Shown piece by piece: positions 8,654 to 16,843 of a stretch of 34,011 nt of DNA. A program made the position numbers and the translations under genes. Below the pieces are notes generated by a model. That model was not told where the DNA came from. It did not search any database and saw nothing but the letters and a program-made list of their open reading frames with translations. Source of the stretch: an uncultured Bacteroidota bacterium (GTDB lineage: Bacteria; Bacteroidota; Bacteroidia; Bacteroidales; WCHB1-69); contig CACYHG010000020.1 in the NCBI GenBank assembly GCA_902774175.1, positions 1 to 34,011 of the forward strand, written 5' to 3'. The stretch's first letter is position 1. Every line of letters starts with the position of its first letter.

Positions 8654-10101
8654 CGGCCAAAGAGTGCGGCAACCTCCTCCTTGCGAACCAGGCGGAAAAG
8701 GAAGAGCATGCCGATGCAGGCGGCAACCGCCACCGACAACTGTCCGCCCCAATGCAGCGGCAGATGACGGCATCCGAGGGCGCACAAAAGCGCCGCAGCC
8801 GTATATCCGGCCACACCTGCCATGAAACGCCACGGCACATTCAGACGGAAGGTCCTGCGTGCAACAACCATTTCAGAAATAATAATGAACCCCTGCGTCA
8901 GCAGGCTGGCGACCGCCGACCCCATGGCCTGCCAACGAGGAATCAGCAGCAGGTTGGCCACAAGATTCACACAGACGGCGGAGAGTGCGATCCGGTTCAG
9001 GGCGCGGAGGCTGCCGTTGGCCGTCAGCAGCGACCCGAACACATAGGTAAGCCCGATGGGGAATATGCTCAGGATCAGCAATCCGAAGACTGCTGTCGAG
9101 GCGTCCACGTTATGATTGTACAGCAGGCTCATCACCTCAGACTTGTAAAGGCAGGAGAATAGCGCCAGCAGCAGCCCGTACACATACATAAGCACAAAAG
9201 ATGTCTTAAGAATCGGACGGAAATTTTCACGATGTCCGATCAGGTGCGAGAAGAGCGGCAGAAGAATGACTGAGAGCAGATAGGCGATAATCACCGCCGC
9301 ATCAAGCAGCCGGTAGGCTGAGGCATAGATTCCGGCCTGCACCACCCCCACCCCGTCCGGCAGCATCCATTTCAGCAGCACGGCGTCCGTACGGTTGTGG
9401 ATGTTGGTCAGCAGAGCGAGCAACGCGAAGGGAAAACTCCGCACAAGCACCTTGCGGAAAAATGGGAAATCCCACTCCAGACGGCGGAAGCGGCAATGGC
9501 GGCATACCACCAGCAGCGCGAACAGGGCCGTGACGCCGTAGGAGAACATCTGGATATAGACAAACCAGCTTATCTGGAAGGGACGGTCGGTCACATGCCC
9601 CCAAATCAGCACACTACAGCAGATAATCATTATCAGCCTGTCCACAACGGAAAGCAGGCTGTCCGTCTTGAACATCAGCATTCCGGAGACATTGGAGCGC
9701 AGGTAGAGTATCAGCAGCGACAGGAACTGGTTGACAGCCAGCGGCACCAGCAGCCTGAAATCGGAAGCGGTGCAGCGGGTCAGCAGCCCCGCCCCCAGCA
9801 TCACCAGAGCATACAGTCCGCCAAGCAGCAGCCGGAGTGTCAGTATCCGCGGAAAATAGTGCTGCAGAGCCTCCTTGTCACGCGCAATGCTGCGGTTGTT
9901 GAAGGAGGTCGTCCCCATGTCCAGCAGCATGTTGAAGATGAAGGTCAGGTTGAACAGCGTGAAGTACAGTCCGTAGGCCTCCGTGCCGACAAGGTTCTGC
10001 ACCGACACCTCTATGCCGAAAATCCAGAACGGCTTGATCAGCAGGTTCAGACCGACCAGCAGCAGCAGATTACCCAGAAAACTCTTGCGCGAATATTCCA
10101 T
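8650..10101 (-). CDS. Polysaccharide flippase, Wzx/MATE-like
   Basis: The 483-residue protein is almost entirely hydrophobic helices, about 12-14 membrane segments. It begins SFLGNLLLLVGLNLLIKPFWIFGIEV followed by NLVGTEAYGLYFTLFNLTFIFNMLLDMG. This N-terminal pattern is typical of oligosaccharide flippases of the polysaccharide biosynthesis (Wzx) branch of the MOP superfamily, which move lipid-linked sugars across the inner membrane. It stands alone: no glycosyltransferases or polymerase lie beside it, unlike in capsule or O-antigen loci. Its stop overlaps the sdaA stop by 4 bp tail to tail. It lies downstream of the rocD terminator and no promoter box was recognised. The transported glycan is unknown. 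Confidence 0.8.
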   Translation of the reverse strand: MEYSRKSFLGNLLLLVGLNLLIKPFWIFGIEVSVQNLVGTEAYGLYFTLFNLTFIFNMLLDMGTTSFNNRSIARDKEALQHYFPRILTLRLLLGGLYALVMLGAGLLTRCTASDFRLLVPLAVNQFLSLLILYLRSNVSGMLMFKTDSLLSVVDRLIMIICCSVLIWGHVTDRPFQISWFVYIQMFSYGVTALFALLVVCRHCRFRRLEWDFPFFRKVLVRSFPFALLALLTNIHNRTDAVLLKWMLPDGVGVVQAGIYASAYRLLDAAVIIAYLLSVILLPLFSHLIGHRENFRPILKTSFVLMYVYGLLLALFSCLYKSEVMSLLYNHNVDASTAVFGLLILSIFPIGLTYVFGSLLTANGSLRALNRIALSAVCVNLVANLLLIPRWQAMGSAVASLLTQGFIIISEMVVARRTFRLNVPWRFMAGVAGYTAAALLCALGCRHLPLHWGGQLSVAVAACIGMLFLFRLVRKEEVAALFGR

Positions 10102-10144
10102 AATATGAACAATCCCCTAACGCAGCTTTTGGACATTTAGTATG

Positions 10145-10172
10145 AAAAAAGGACGCACTTTCGCACGTCCTT
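10145..10172 (-). terminator. Terminator downstream of ornithine aminotransferase
   Basis: Arms AAGGACG (10149-10155) and CGTCCTT (10166-10172) form a 7-bp stem with a 10-nt loop. Read on the minus strand, the hairpin runs into six T residues (complement of 10145-10150). On the plus strand a T-run also follows at 10176-10181, so it could stop transcription in both directions. It lies about 30 bp after the rocD stop. Confidence 0.8.
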
Positions 10173-10201
10173 CCCTTTTTTGCAGACCAACATGGGCAAT
10201 T

Positions 10202-11434
10202 TTATTCGAACGAAAGAATCGCCTCCCTGATGATGCCGATGGCCTCGCGCAGCTCGGCCTCGGTGATGACCAACGGAGGGGCGAAACGTATGATGTGCTG
10301 GTGGGTCGGCTTGGCAAGCACGCCCATGTCGCGCATCTTCAGGCAGACATCCCATGCCTCCTTGCCGTCCTTCGGACGGATGATGACGGCGTTCAGCAGA
10401 CCCTTGCCACGCACCTTCTCGATCATCGGGGAATCGATCTTGGCAATCTCCTCACGGAAAATCTTTCCGAGACGGTCGGCCTTCTCCATCAGGTTCTCCT
10501 CCTTAATGACCTCAAGGGCGGCAATGCTGACCTTGGCGGCAATCGGGTTTCCGCCGAATGTGGAGCCGTGTTCGCCCGGCTTGATGTTCAGCATGATCTC
10601 GTCGTCGGCCAGAACTGCGGAGACGGGGACCACACCGCCACCGAGAGCCTTGCCCAGGATCAGGATGTCGGGACGCACGCCCTCATGGTCGCAGGCGAGC
10701 ATCTTGCCGGTACGGGCTATACCGCACTGCACCTCGTCCGCCATGAAAAGCACGTTGTATTTGTGGCAGATGTCATAGCATTTTTTCAGATAGCCCTCGT
10801 CCGGCACGTATACGCCGGCCTCGCCCTGGATGGGCTCCACGAGGAAACCGGCCACCTTCTTGCCATGTTCGGCCAGCACCTTCTCAAGCGCATCGGGGTC
10901 GTTGTAGGGGATGCGGATGAAGCCGGGGGTCATAGGGCCATAGTTGGCGTAGGACTCCGGGTCGTTACTCATGGTGATGATGGTGATGGTGCGTCCGTGG
11001 AAATTGCCCTCGCAGCAGACAATCATCACTTCGTCGTTGGGGATGCCCTTTTTCACAACACCCCAGCGGCGGGCCAGCTTCAGGGCGGTCTCGTCCGCCT
11101 CGGCGCCGCTGTTCATCGGCAGCACCTTCTCATAACCGAAATATTCGGTCACATATTTTTCCCACGAACCGAGGCAGTTGTTGTAGAAGGCGCGGGAACT
11201 AAGCGTCAGTTCCTGTGCCTGGTCGCACAATGCCTTGATAATTTTCGGGTGGCAGTGACCCTGGTTGACAGCCGAATAGGCCGACAGGAAATCAAAATAG
11301 CGCTTGCCTTCGCAATCCCACACAAAGGGGCCCTTGCCCTTGGCCAGCACAACCGGCAGCGGATGATAGTTATGCGCGCCGTATTTCTCCTCCAATTCCA
11401 TAGCCTGACGGCTGGATGTGATTTTTTCTACCAT
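10202..11434 (-). CDS. rocD: Ornithine--oxo-acid aminotransferase
   Basis: The 410-residue PLP enzyme converts ornithine and 2-oxoglutarate to glutamate semialdehyde and glutamate. The class-III aminotransferase motifs are clear: [19 protein letters not shown] near the start, [17 protein letters not shown] (108-124), the cofactor aspartate in MADEVQCG (Asp233), and the PLP lysine in [10 protein letters not shown] (Lys262). Length and the N-terminal [10 protein letters not shown] are characteristic of ornithine aminotransferase rather than acetylornithine aminotransferase. It starts 24 bp after the Skp-like gene and has its own terminator, so the two are probably read from the promoter at 12000-12007. 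No arginase or other arginine-degradation gene is nearby. Confidence 0.92.
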   Translation of the reverse strand: MVEKITSSRQAMELEEKYGAHNYHPLPVVLAKGKGPFVWDCEGKRYFDFLSAYSAVNQGHCHPKIIKALCDQAQELTLSSRAFYNNCLGSWEKYVTEYFGYEKVLPMNSGAEADETALKLARRWGVVKKGIPNDEVMIVCCEGNFHGRTITIITMSNDPESYANYGPMTPGFIRIPYNDPDALEKVLAEHGKKVAGFLVEPIQGEAGVYVPDEGYLKKCYDICHKYNVLFMADEVQCGIARTGKMLACDHEGVRPDILILGKALGGGVVPVSAVLADDEIMLNIKPGEHGSTFGGNPIAAKVSIAALEVIKEENLMEKADRLGKIFREEIAKIDSPMIEKVRGKGLLNAVIIRPKDGKEAWDVCLKMRDMGVLAKPTHQHIIRFAPPLVITEAELREAIGIIREAILSFE

Positions 11435-11458
11435 AGCTCTATGATTTTGTATGAATTA

Positions 11459-11977
11459 TTATTTGATTTTCAATTCCTTTTTCACCAGTTCGATGATATC
11501 GTCACCCCCTTCGTAATAGAGCAGCGCCCCGACAGCCGAATCGAACACATAGGTGTAGCCGTTTTCCTTCGCCACCTTTGCAATTGCGGCCTTTGCCTTG
11601 TCAACCAGCGGTTTCAAAAGTTCCTCCTGCTTCTCCTGCAGTTCGCCCTGCGCCTGCTCCTGGAAGGTTTCGATGCGCTTTTTCAGATCCTGCAGATCCT
11701 GCAGTTTGGTCTGCTGCATGGCCTGCGACATGGTGGCCTGCTCCTTCTGGAACTGGTCGGCCTTGTTCTGGTATTCGGCGTACATTGATTTCAGTTCGTC
11801 CTCGAGCTGCGCGTTGAGGGTTTCAAGCACCTTCTGCGCACTGTCACGGCCCGGCATCACCTGCATCAGGTCGGAGGAATTGAGGTGGGCATACTTCGCC
11901 TTCGATTGGGCGGAAAGATTGGTGCTGATTGCTAATGCACAGACTACCAATGCGAATAATTGCAACTTTCTGTTCAT
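11459..11977 (-). CDS. OmpH/Skp-family periplasmic chaperone
   Basis: The 172-residue protein has a signal peptide (MNRKLQLFALVVCALAISTNLSAQ). A short strand, KYAHLNSSDLMQVMP, is followed by a long charged coiled-coil of about 90 residues (ALNAQ-to-ELQEKQ region), and it ends VAKENGYTYVFDSAVGALLYYEGGDDI. This is the standard Skp layout: a small beta body with long helical arms that hold unfolded outer-membrane proteins in the periplasm. Many Bacteroidales carry Skp genes next to bamA, but here it is followed by rocD instead. A canonical TATCTTTG promoter box precedes it. Confidence 0.88.
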   Translation of the reverse strand: MNRKLQLFALVVCALAISTNLSAQSKAKYAHLNSSDLMQVMPGRDSAQKVLETLNAQLEDELKSMYAEYQNKADQFQKEQATMSQAMQQTKLQDLQDLKKRIETFQEQAQGELQEKQEELLKPLVDKAKAAIAKVAKENGYTYVFDSAVGALLYYEGGDDIIELVKKELKIK

Positions 11978-11999
11978 GTCGTGTATTTTTTTGAAAATG

Positions 12000-12007
12000 C
12001 AAAGATA
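12000..12007 (-). promoter_or_regulatory. -7 promoter box for the Skp-like gene and rocD
   Basis: CAAAGATA on the plus strand is TATCTTTG on the minus strand, an exact TAnnTTTG match, about 23 bp before ATG 11977. It is divergent from the boxes at 12085-12102. Confidence 0.65.
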
Positions 12008-12084
12008 GTGGAAATATCGTTATGTTTTCCACTTCCATGCTCATTTTTATGACAGCGTTTTTTTTAGACTTCTCTGCCGAATCG

Positions 12085-12102
12085 TATTTTTGTCTATTTT
12101 TG
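12085..12102 (+). promoter_or_regulatory. Two tandem -7 boxes upstream of the BspA-like gene
   Basis: TATTTTTG occurs at 12085-12092 and again at 12095-12102, the second followed by C. They are offset by 10 bp, one helical turn, so either could fix the transcription start. The leader to ATG 12198 would be about 90 nt and is AT-rich with a long T-run. Confidence 0.5.
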
Positions 12103-12197
12103 CAGCGTGATTTTTTTTTTTCGTAACGATGCAACAAAATGGCCGGTAAAATCATCTGTTATATAGGAAACTTATTTTTAATTAAAAACCACATAAC

Positions 12198-13709
12198 ATG
12201 AAACGACACTTTTCTTTTCTGCTTTTGCTGCTGTTCGCCGCACTGTCAGCTACGGCGCAAGTGAAACAATATGATTTTTTTGCCCCTAACCAGCGGGGCG
12301 ACACGCTCTATTACCAGTATGACATAAATGACTCCGACAATGTTTGTATAGTGAATGGCCCCAAGGCGATAGTTACTGACACATTGTTTATTCCCACTGA
12401 AGTGAAATATAATGGACACATTTATACCGTAACGGAAATTGGCAGTAATGCGTTTGACAAGGTTCAAGAATTAGGCTCATTTGTTGACAAAAAACAAGTT
12501 TTCTCCCACGTGGTGATACCGGAAGGCATCCGAAGAATAGGTACCAGTGCCTTTGTTTTCAATGACTCCCTGCAGGAACTGGAACTTCCTTCCTCCTGTA
12601 TTGTTTTCGAAGAAGGTAACGGCAGTTATTGTCCTAAATTAAAATGGCTGGACTGTTCACACGCACATTTTCCCTCGAACTGCTATCAACTTGTGCTGGC
12701 CCAATCCCTGCAGTATATTCTGCCGCCCCGGACCCAACGAGTTTCTGACGGTTCCTTCGGAAGAGGATGGCCATCAATGCCATCATTACGTTTCATGCTA
12801 TTTCCGGACAGTGTGGAATTGTTGCGGTCGGAATTGCTATCAACCACATCAGGTGATTCACAAGGCAACATTGGCGATACAACCGTACCTTTTGTCTTTC
12901 TATCCTTGACACCACCCAGTCGTCAGACAGGGCTTCCCGTTCAAGTAAAGCGCCTCCAAACTATTGTCTATTACCCTTGCGGTGCGGACACCGCATACCA
13001 TCATTCATGGATGAACAAATACCAGCTGAAACCAAGCCTGTTCCTTGAGAACGGCTACAAGGACCTGGATTCTGTATGTCCGGCGAAGTGCTACAGGGCC
13101 TACGGCTTCCGGCCGGACAGTGTGGGTGTGTGGATTGTGAAGAAAAAGAGCCCCAATTGCGACTGCGACTCGCTGAACATCTACATCGTGCGCTCGCTGC
13201 TGCCGGATGCGACCGTCAACGACAGCAGCATCAACGTGGAGCCAAACCGTGAGGACACCAGCGTCGTCTGGACATGGGAGGGCACCGGCGTGGAATACGA
13301 CGTGTACCGCGAGGAGCAGAAGATCGCCGTAGTCACGGAGCCCTACTACCGCGACACGGACATCATGCCGGGCGTGCAGTACTGCTACAACTTCGTCCCC
13401 ATCAACGCCTACGGCTGCGAGGGGGAATGGAGCGCCACCAACTGCTACACCATGGTCTTCGACGACGGCATCGGGGAGCACACCTCCGCCGGAACGGTGA
13501 CGGTGCGCCCCAACCCCGCCACCGGCAGAATCTTCATTGACAACCTGCCGGAGGCGCTGCAGGGTGCGGAGCTTGTGGTGTACGACGCCACCGGCCGCGA
13601 GGTGCTGCGCCAGGACTACACGCCTGCGGGCGCGGATGTCTCCGCACTGTCACGCGGGGTATACCTGCTGCGCATCGGCAGCCTGCATGGGAAATTTGTG
13701 AAGATGTAG
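12198..13709 (+). CDS. Secreted BspA-like protein with T9SS type A sorting domain
   Basis: The 503-residue protein has a signal peptide (MKRHFSFLLLLLFAALSATAQ) and an N-terminal leucine-rich-repeat region of the BspA type, for example VTEIGSNAFDKV and VVIPEGIRRIGTSAFVF at about residues 75-135. A cysteine-containing linker and a fibronectin III-like segment (VVWTWEGTGVEYDVYRE to YCYNFVPINAYGCEGEWS) follow. The last 70 residues are a T9SS sorting domain (VTVRPNPATGRIFI, VVYDATGREVL, LSRGVYLLRIG). It is therefore expected to cross the outer membrane by type IX secretion and be anchored at or released from the surface. The first half is much more AT-rich than the second. Confidence 0.82.
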   Translation: MKRHFSFLLLLLFAALSATAQVKQYDFFAPNQRGDTLYYQYDINDSDNVCIVNGPKAIVTDTLFIPTEVKYNGHIYTVTEIGSNAFDKVQELGSFVDKKQVFSHVVIPEGIRRIGTSAFVFNDSLQELELPSSCIVFEEGNGSYCPKLKWLDCSHAHFPSNCYQLVLAQSLQYILPPRTQRVSDGSFGRGWPSMPSLRFMLFPDSVELLRSELLSTTSGDSQGNIGDTTVPFVFLSLTPPSRQTGLPVQVKRLQTIVYYPCGADTAYHHSWMNKYQLKPSLFLENGYKDLDSVCPAKCYRAYGFRPDSVGVWIVKKKSPNCDCDSLNIYIVRSLLPDATVNDSSINVEPNREDTSVVWTWEGTGVEYDVYREEQKIAVVTEPYYRDTDIMPGVQYCYNFVPINAYGCEGEWSATNCYTMVFDDGIGEHTSAGTVTVRPNPATGRIFIDNLPEALQGAELVVYDATGREVLRQDYTPAGADVSALSRGVYLLRIGSLHGKFVKM

Positions 13710-13743
13710 GGCAATAACCACACATGTTCCGCGTTAATCTCCC

Positions 13744-14799
13744 ATGATGGATATAATCGGACACATAAGGGAGAGACGGGACATCACCCGCGAGGAACTT
13801 GAAACTCTGCTCGCCACAAAAGAGGAGGAGACTGTGAGGCAGCTGCGGAAGGCTGCGCGGGAGACCGCCGACAAGGCCTACGGCAAAAAAATCTTCATGC
13901 GCGGCCTCATCGAGATTTCAAGCTACTGCAAAAACGACTGCCTCTACTGCGGCTTGCGCCGCAGCAACCGCACGGCTGTGCGCTACCGCCTGAGCGACGA
14001 TGACATATATTCCTGCTGCGAAAACGGCTACGGACTAGGATTCCGCACCTTCGTGCTGCAGGGTGGCGAGGACGGCCATTTCGACGACGAAAGGATGTGC
14101 CGCATCGTCTCCACCATCCGCGAACGCTATCCCGACTGCGCCATCACGCTGTCATTGGGCGAACGGAGCCGCGAAAGCTACCGGGCGCTCTACAACGCGG
14201 GCGCGAACCGATACCTGCTGCGGCATGAGACCGCATCGCCGGAGCACTACGCCCTGCTGCATCCGGCGGAGATGTCCTGGCAGCACCGCATGGACTGCCT
14301 CCAGGAACTCAAGGAGACAGGCTACCAGGTGGGATGCGGATTCATGGTGGGCTCGCCGTACCAGACATTTGACACGCTCCACGCAGACCTGCAGTTCATA
14401 CGCAGCTTCGGGCCGCAGATGGTGGGCATAGGCCCCTTCATCCCAGCACATGACACCCCCTTCGCCGAAATGCCGAACGGCAGTGTGGAGACCACTCTCC
14501 GCCTGCTGGCAATAATCCGGCTGCTGCTGCCGGAGGTGCTGCTGCCGGCCACCACCGCATTAGGAACGTTGCACCCGCAGGGACGCGAACTGGGAATACA
14601 ATTCGGAGCCAACGTGGTGATGCCGAACCTCTCGCCCCTTGAACACCGGAAGGACTACGCCATCTACGACCACAAAATCTGCACCGGCGAAGAGGCCGCC
14701 GAATGTCGCGCCTGCACCGAATTCCGCATCCGGAATATTGGCTACGAGACAGTTGTGGACCGAGGAGACCATTGCAGCTTCAAGGGAGAGGGGCTGTGA
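13744..14799 (+). CDS. hydE: [FeFe]-hydrogenase H-cluster radical SAM maturase HydE
   Basis: The 351-residue radical SAM protein has the CX3CX2C motif at Cys62, Cys66 and Cys69 within ISSYCKNDCLYCGLRRSN, the HydE form of the motif. It also keeps a second cluster motif, CX7CX2C, at Cys313, Cys321 and Cys324, which some HydE proteins bind and others lack. Later segments LQGGEDGHF and GFMVGSPYQT fit the family barrel. HydE helps build the di-iron H-cluster of [FeFe] hydrogenase in the cytoplasm. ATG 13744 or 13747 could be the start. It begins 34 bp after the T9SS gene, and neither HydF, HydG nor a hydrogenase is in the window. Confidence 0.88.
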   Translation: MMDIIGHIRERRDITREELETLLATKEEETVRQLRKAARETADKAYGKKIFMRGLIEISSYCKNDCLYCGLRRSNRTAVRYRLSDDDIYSCCENGYGLGFRTFVLQGGEDGHFDDERMCRIVSTIRERYPDCAITLSLGERSRESYRALYNAGANRYLLRHETASPEHYALLHPAEMSWQHRMDCLQELKETGYQVGCGFMVGSPYQTFDTLHADLQFIRSFGPQMVGIGPFIPAHDTPFAEMPNGSVETTLRLLAIIRLLLPEVLLPATTALGTLHPQGRELGIQFGANVVMPNLSPLEHRKDYAIYDHKICTGEEAAECRACTEFRIRNIGYETVVDRGDHCSFKGEGL

Positions 14800-14841
14800 A
14801 AAAAAATATCCGGAAAGCACGCGCGCTATCTCTATTTTTAG

Positions 14842-14849
14842 TAATTTTG
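14842..14849 (+). promoter_or_regulatory. -7 promoter box for the NfeD-SPFH-ChrA operon
   Basis: TAATTTTG followed by C matches TAnnTTTG, 27 bp before ATG 14877. It separates the downstream operon from hydE. Confidence 0.6.
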
Positions 14850-14876
14850 CAGTCTGAACCATAAAACATTTAAGAC

Positions 14877-15317
14877 ATGGAACTGCAATACTATTGGCTA
14901 ATCGCCGCCATCATACTGGTGGTCATTGAAATTGCGACCGCCGGATTTGGCGCTCTCTGCTTCGCGTTCGGCGCCCTCGCCTCCGCACTGGCCGGATACA
15001 TGGGCCTCTCCTTCACATGGCAGCTTGCCATTTTCGCCGTCGTCTCCCTCCTCGCCTTCATATTCGTACGGCCGTTCGCCATGCGGTTTCTGGAGAAAAA
15101 GAGCGGCGAGGTCAAGACCAACGCCGATGCCCTCATAGGCAAAAGCGGCATGGTCACGGAGGAGATCGACCATACAAGACAGCTCGGCCGCGTCAAGGTG
15201 GACGGGGACGAATGGAAGGCCATAACGGAGGACGGGCACAGCATCGCCGCCGGGACGGAAGTGACCATCATTGCCCGCGACAGCATCATCGTCACAGTGA
15301 AAGAGAAAACAGAATAA
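14877..15317 (+). CDS. NfeD-family membrane protein
   Basis: The 146-residue protein has two to three membrane helices (YYWLIAAIILVVIEIATAGFGAL, WQLAIFAVVSLLAFIFV) and a C-terminal OB-fold-like soluble part from about residue 80 (LIGKSGMVTEEID, GRVKVDGDEWKAITEDG). This is the short NfeD form that lacks the ClpP-like protease domain. NfeD proteins work with SPFH/stomatin-like scaffold proteins, and the next gene, 30 bp downstream, is one. Together they probably form an inner-membrane microdomain complex. The start at ATG 14877 follows a promoter box by a suitable distance. Confidence 0.88.
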   Translation: MELQYYWLIAAIILVVIEIATAGFGALCFAFGALASALAGYMGLSFTWQLAIFAVVSLLAFIFVRPFAMRFLEKKSGEVKTNADALIGKSGMVTEEIDHTRQLGRVKVDGDEWKAITEDGHSIAAGTEVTIIARDSIIVTVKEKTE

Positions 15318-15347
15318 ACGATTGTTTACATTTAAAATCCACACATT

Positions 15348-16301
15348 ATGGCACAAACCGTATTAATTGTACTGATTGTACTTGTTGTTATCTATGTCCT
15401 CAGCGGCATAAAGATTGTCTCCCAGTCCGAAACCATGATTATCGAGCGGCTTGGAAAATACAACCGCACCCTCAACGCCGGCATCAACATCATACTGCCG
15501 GTGATTGAAAAGGCCAAGGACACCATTGTCCGACGTCAGAACGGCTCCCTTTCGCGCAACAGCCGCATCGACATGCGCGAGCAGGTGTATGACTTTGACA
15601 AGCAGAGCGTCATCACCAAGGACAATGTCATGACCGAAATCAACGCGCTGCTCTATTTCCAGGTGGTGGACCCGATGAAGGCCGTCTACGAAATCCAGAA
15701 CCTGCCGGTCGCAATCGAGAAGCTGACCCAGACCACCCTGCGTAACGTGGTCGGAGAGATGGAGCTGGACGAGACCCTCACCTCCCGCGACACCATCAAC
15801 TCCAAACTGCGCAACGTGCTTGACGACGCCACCAACAAATGGGGTGTGAAGGTCAACCGTGTGGAGCTGCAGGACATCACCCCGCCCGAAAGCATCCGCC
15901 GCACCATGGAGCTGCAGATGCAGGCAGAGCGTAACCGTCGTGCCGAAATTCTGAAGGCCGAGGGTGAGAAGCAGGCGCAGATCCTGAACTCCGAAGGTGA
16001 GAAGCAGGCGGAGATCAACGCCGCCGAGGCCGAGAAGCAGGCCAACATCCTCAAGGCCGAAGGTGAGGCAAGGGCCAAGATCCTGCAAGCCGAAGCCGAG
16101 GCGACCGCCATCCGCAACGTGTCGGAGGCCGTGTCCGGCAGCGGTGCCGACCCGGTCAACTACCTGCTGGCGGTGAAATACATTGAAAGCCTGCGCGACA
16201 TTGCCGGCGGTCAGGAGACCAAGACCGTCTATCTGCCTTACGAGGCCACAGGCGTGCTGAGCTCGTTGGGCGGCATCAAGGCGATGTTCAAAGAGTCGTA
16301 A
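15348..16301 (+). CDS. SPFH/Band 7 (stomatin-like, QmcA-type) membrane scaffold protein
   Basis: The 317-residue protein has one N-terminal membrane helix (residues 2-20). The SPFH domain follows, with ETMIIERLGKYNRTLNAGIN and the IDMREQV and VITKDNV strands typical of stomatin-like proteins. Residues 201-255 are five consecutive 11-residue units of the form ILKAEGEKQAQ, a hendecad pattern expected to give a long coiled coil for oligomer rings. The C-terminal tail (YLPYEATGVLSSLGGIKAMF) is hydrophobic. NfeD lies just upstream, the usual partner. The stop codon TAA shares its last base with the ATG of the first chromate-transporter gene, so translation is coupled. Confidence 0.9.
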   Translation: MAQTVLIVLIVLVVIYVLSGIKIVSQSETMIIERLGKYNRTLNAGINIILPVIEKAKDTIVRRQNGSLSRNSRIDMREQVYDFDKQSVITKDNVMTEINALLYFQVVDPMKAVYEIQNLPVAIEKLTQTTLRNVVGEMELDETLTSRDTINSKLRNVLDDATNKWGVKVNRVELQDITPPESIRRTMELQMQAERNRRAEILKAEGEKQAQILNSEGEKQAEINAAEAEKQANILKAEGEARAKILQAEAEATAIRNVSEAVSGSGADPVNYLLAVKYIESLRDIAGGQETKTVYLPYEATGVLSSLGGIKAMFKES

Positions 16302-16843
16302 TGCACTGGCAGCTTTTCCGGACATTCTTCCGCATCAGCGCATTCACCTTCGGGGGCGGCTATGCCATGATTCCCCTAATGGAGCGTGAGGTGACGGAAA
16401 GGAACGGCTGGATTGCCAAGGCTGACTTTCTGGACCTGCTGGCCATCGCACAGACGTCACCAGGCCCCATTTCACTGAACACCGCAATATTTGTCGGCTA
16501 CAAGACACGCGGCCTGAGCGGAGCGTTGGCGGCTCTGGCAGGGCTTGTGCTCCCGCCGTTTGCCATCATTCTGCTGATTGCAATATTCTTTCCGCGCATA
16601 CAGCACCATCCGGTTGTTGAGGCGGCATTCACCGGAATGCGTCCGGCGGTGCTCGCCCTGATGCTATGGCCTGTGATTTCGCTTGCACGGCAAATCCATC
16701 CCGCCCTTATCGCCGCCGTCCTTGCTGTGGCGGCAGGCATCTGGTTCCTGTCGCTTTCACCAATATGGTTCCTTGCCGCAGGCGCCGCTGTCGGGCTGCT
16801 GCACACACATCTTATCATTAAAAAGAGGGAGGGCGAAGGATGA
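16301..16843 (+). CDS. Chromate transporter family protein, first half (short-chain ChrA)
   Basis: The 180-residue membrane protein carries the ChrA signature FTFGGGYAMIPLMEREV at the N-terminus and the proline-glycine loop LAIAQTSPGPISLNTA. It is the single-domain (short-chain) form of the chromate ion transporter family, which needs a partner half. The second half is the next gene and overlaps it by 4 bp (ATGA). Family members export chromate, but in anaerobes without chromate exposure the natural anion is unknown. It is translationally coupled to the SPFH gene. Confidence 0.88.
   Translation: MHWQLFRTFFRISAFTFGGGYAMIPLMEREVTERNGWIAKADFLDLLAIAQTSPGPISLNTAIFVGYKTRGLSGALAALAGLVLPPFAIILLIAIFFPRIQHHPVVEAAFTGMRPAVLALMLWPVISLARQIHPALIAAVLAVAAGIWFLSLSPIWFLAAGAAVGLLHTHLIIKKREGEG

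Noticed and set aside
10142..11788. 548-codon open frame on the plus strand
   Set aside because: It is antisense to rocD and Skp, starts inside the terminator hairpin, and has no recognisable domain. The minus-strand genes have clear motifs.
15363..16325. 320-codon open frame on the minus strand
   Set aside because: Antisense to the SPFH gene; the frame is open because of the repeated 11-residue coding pattern.
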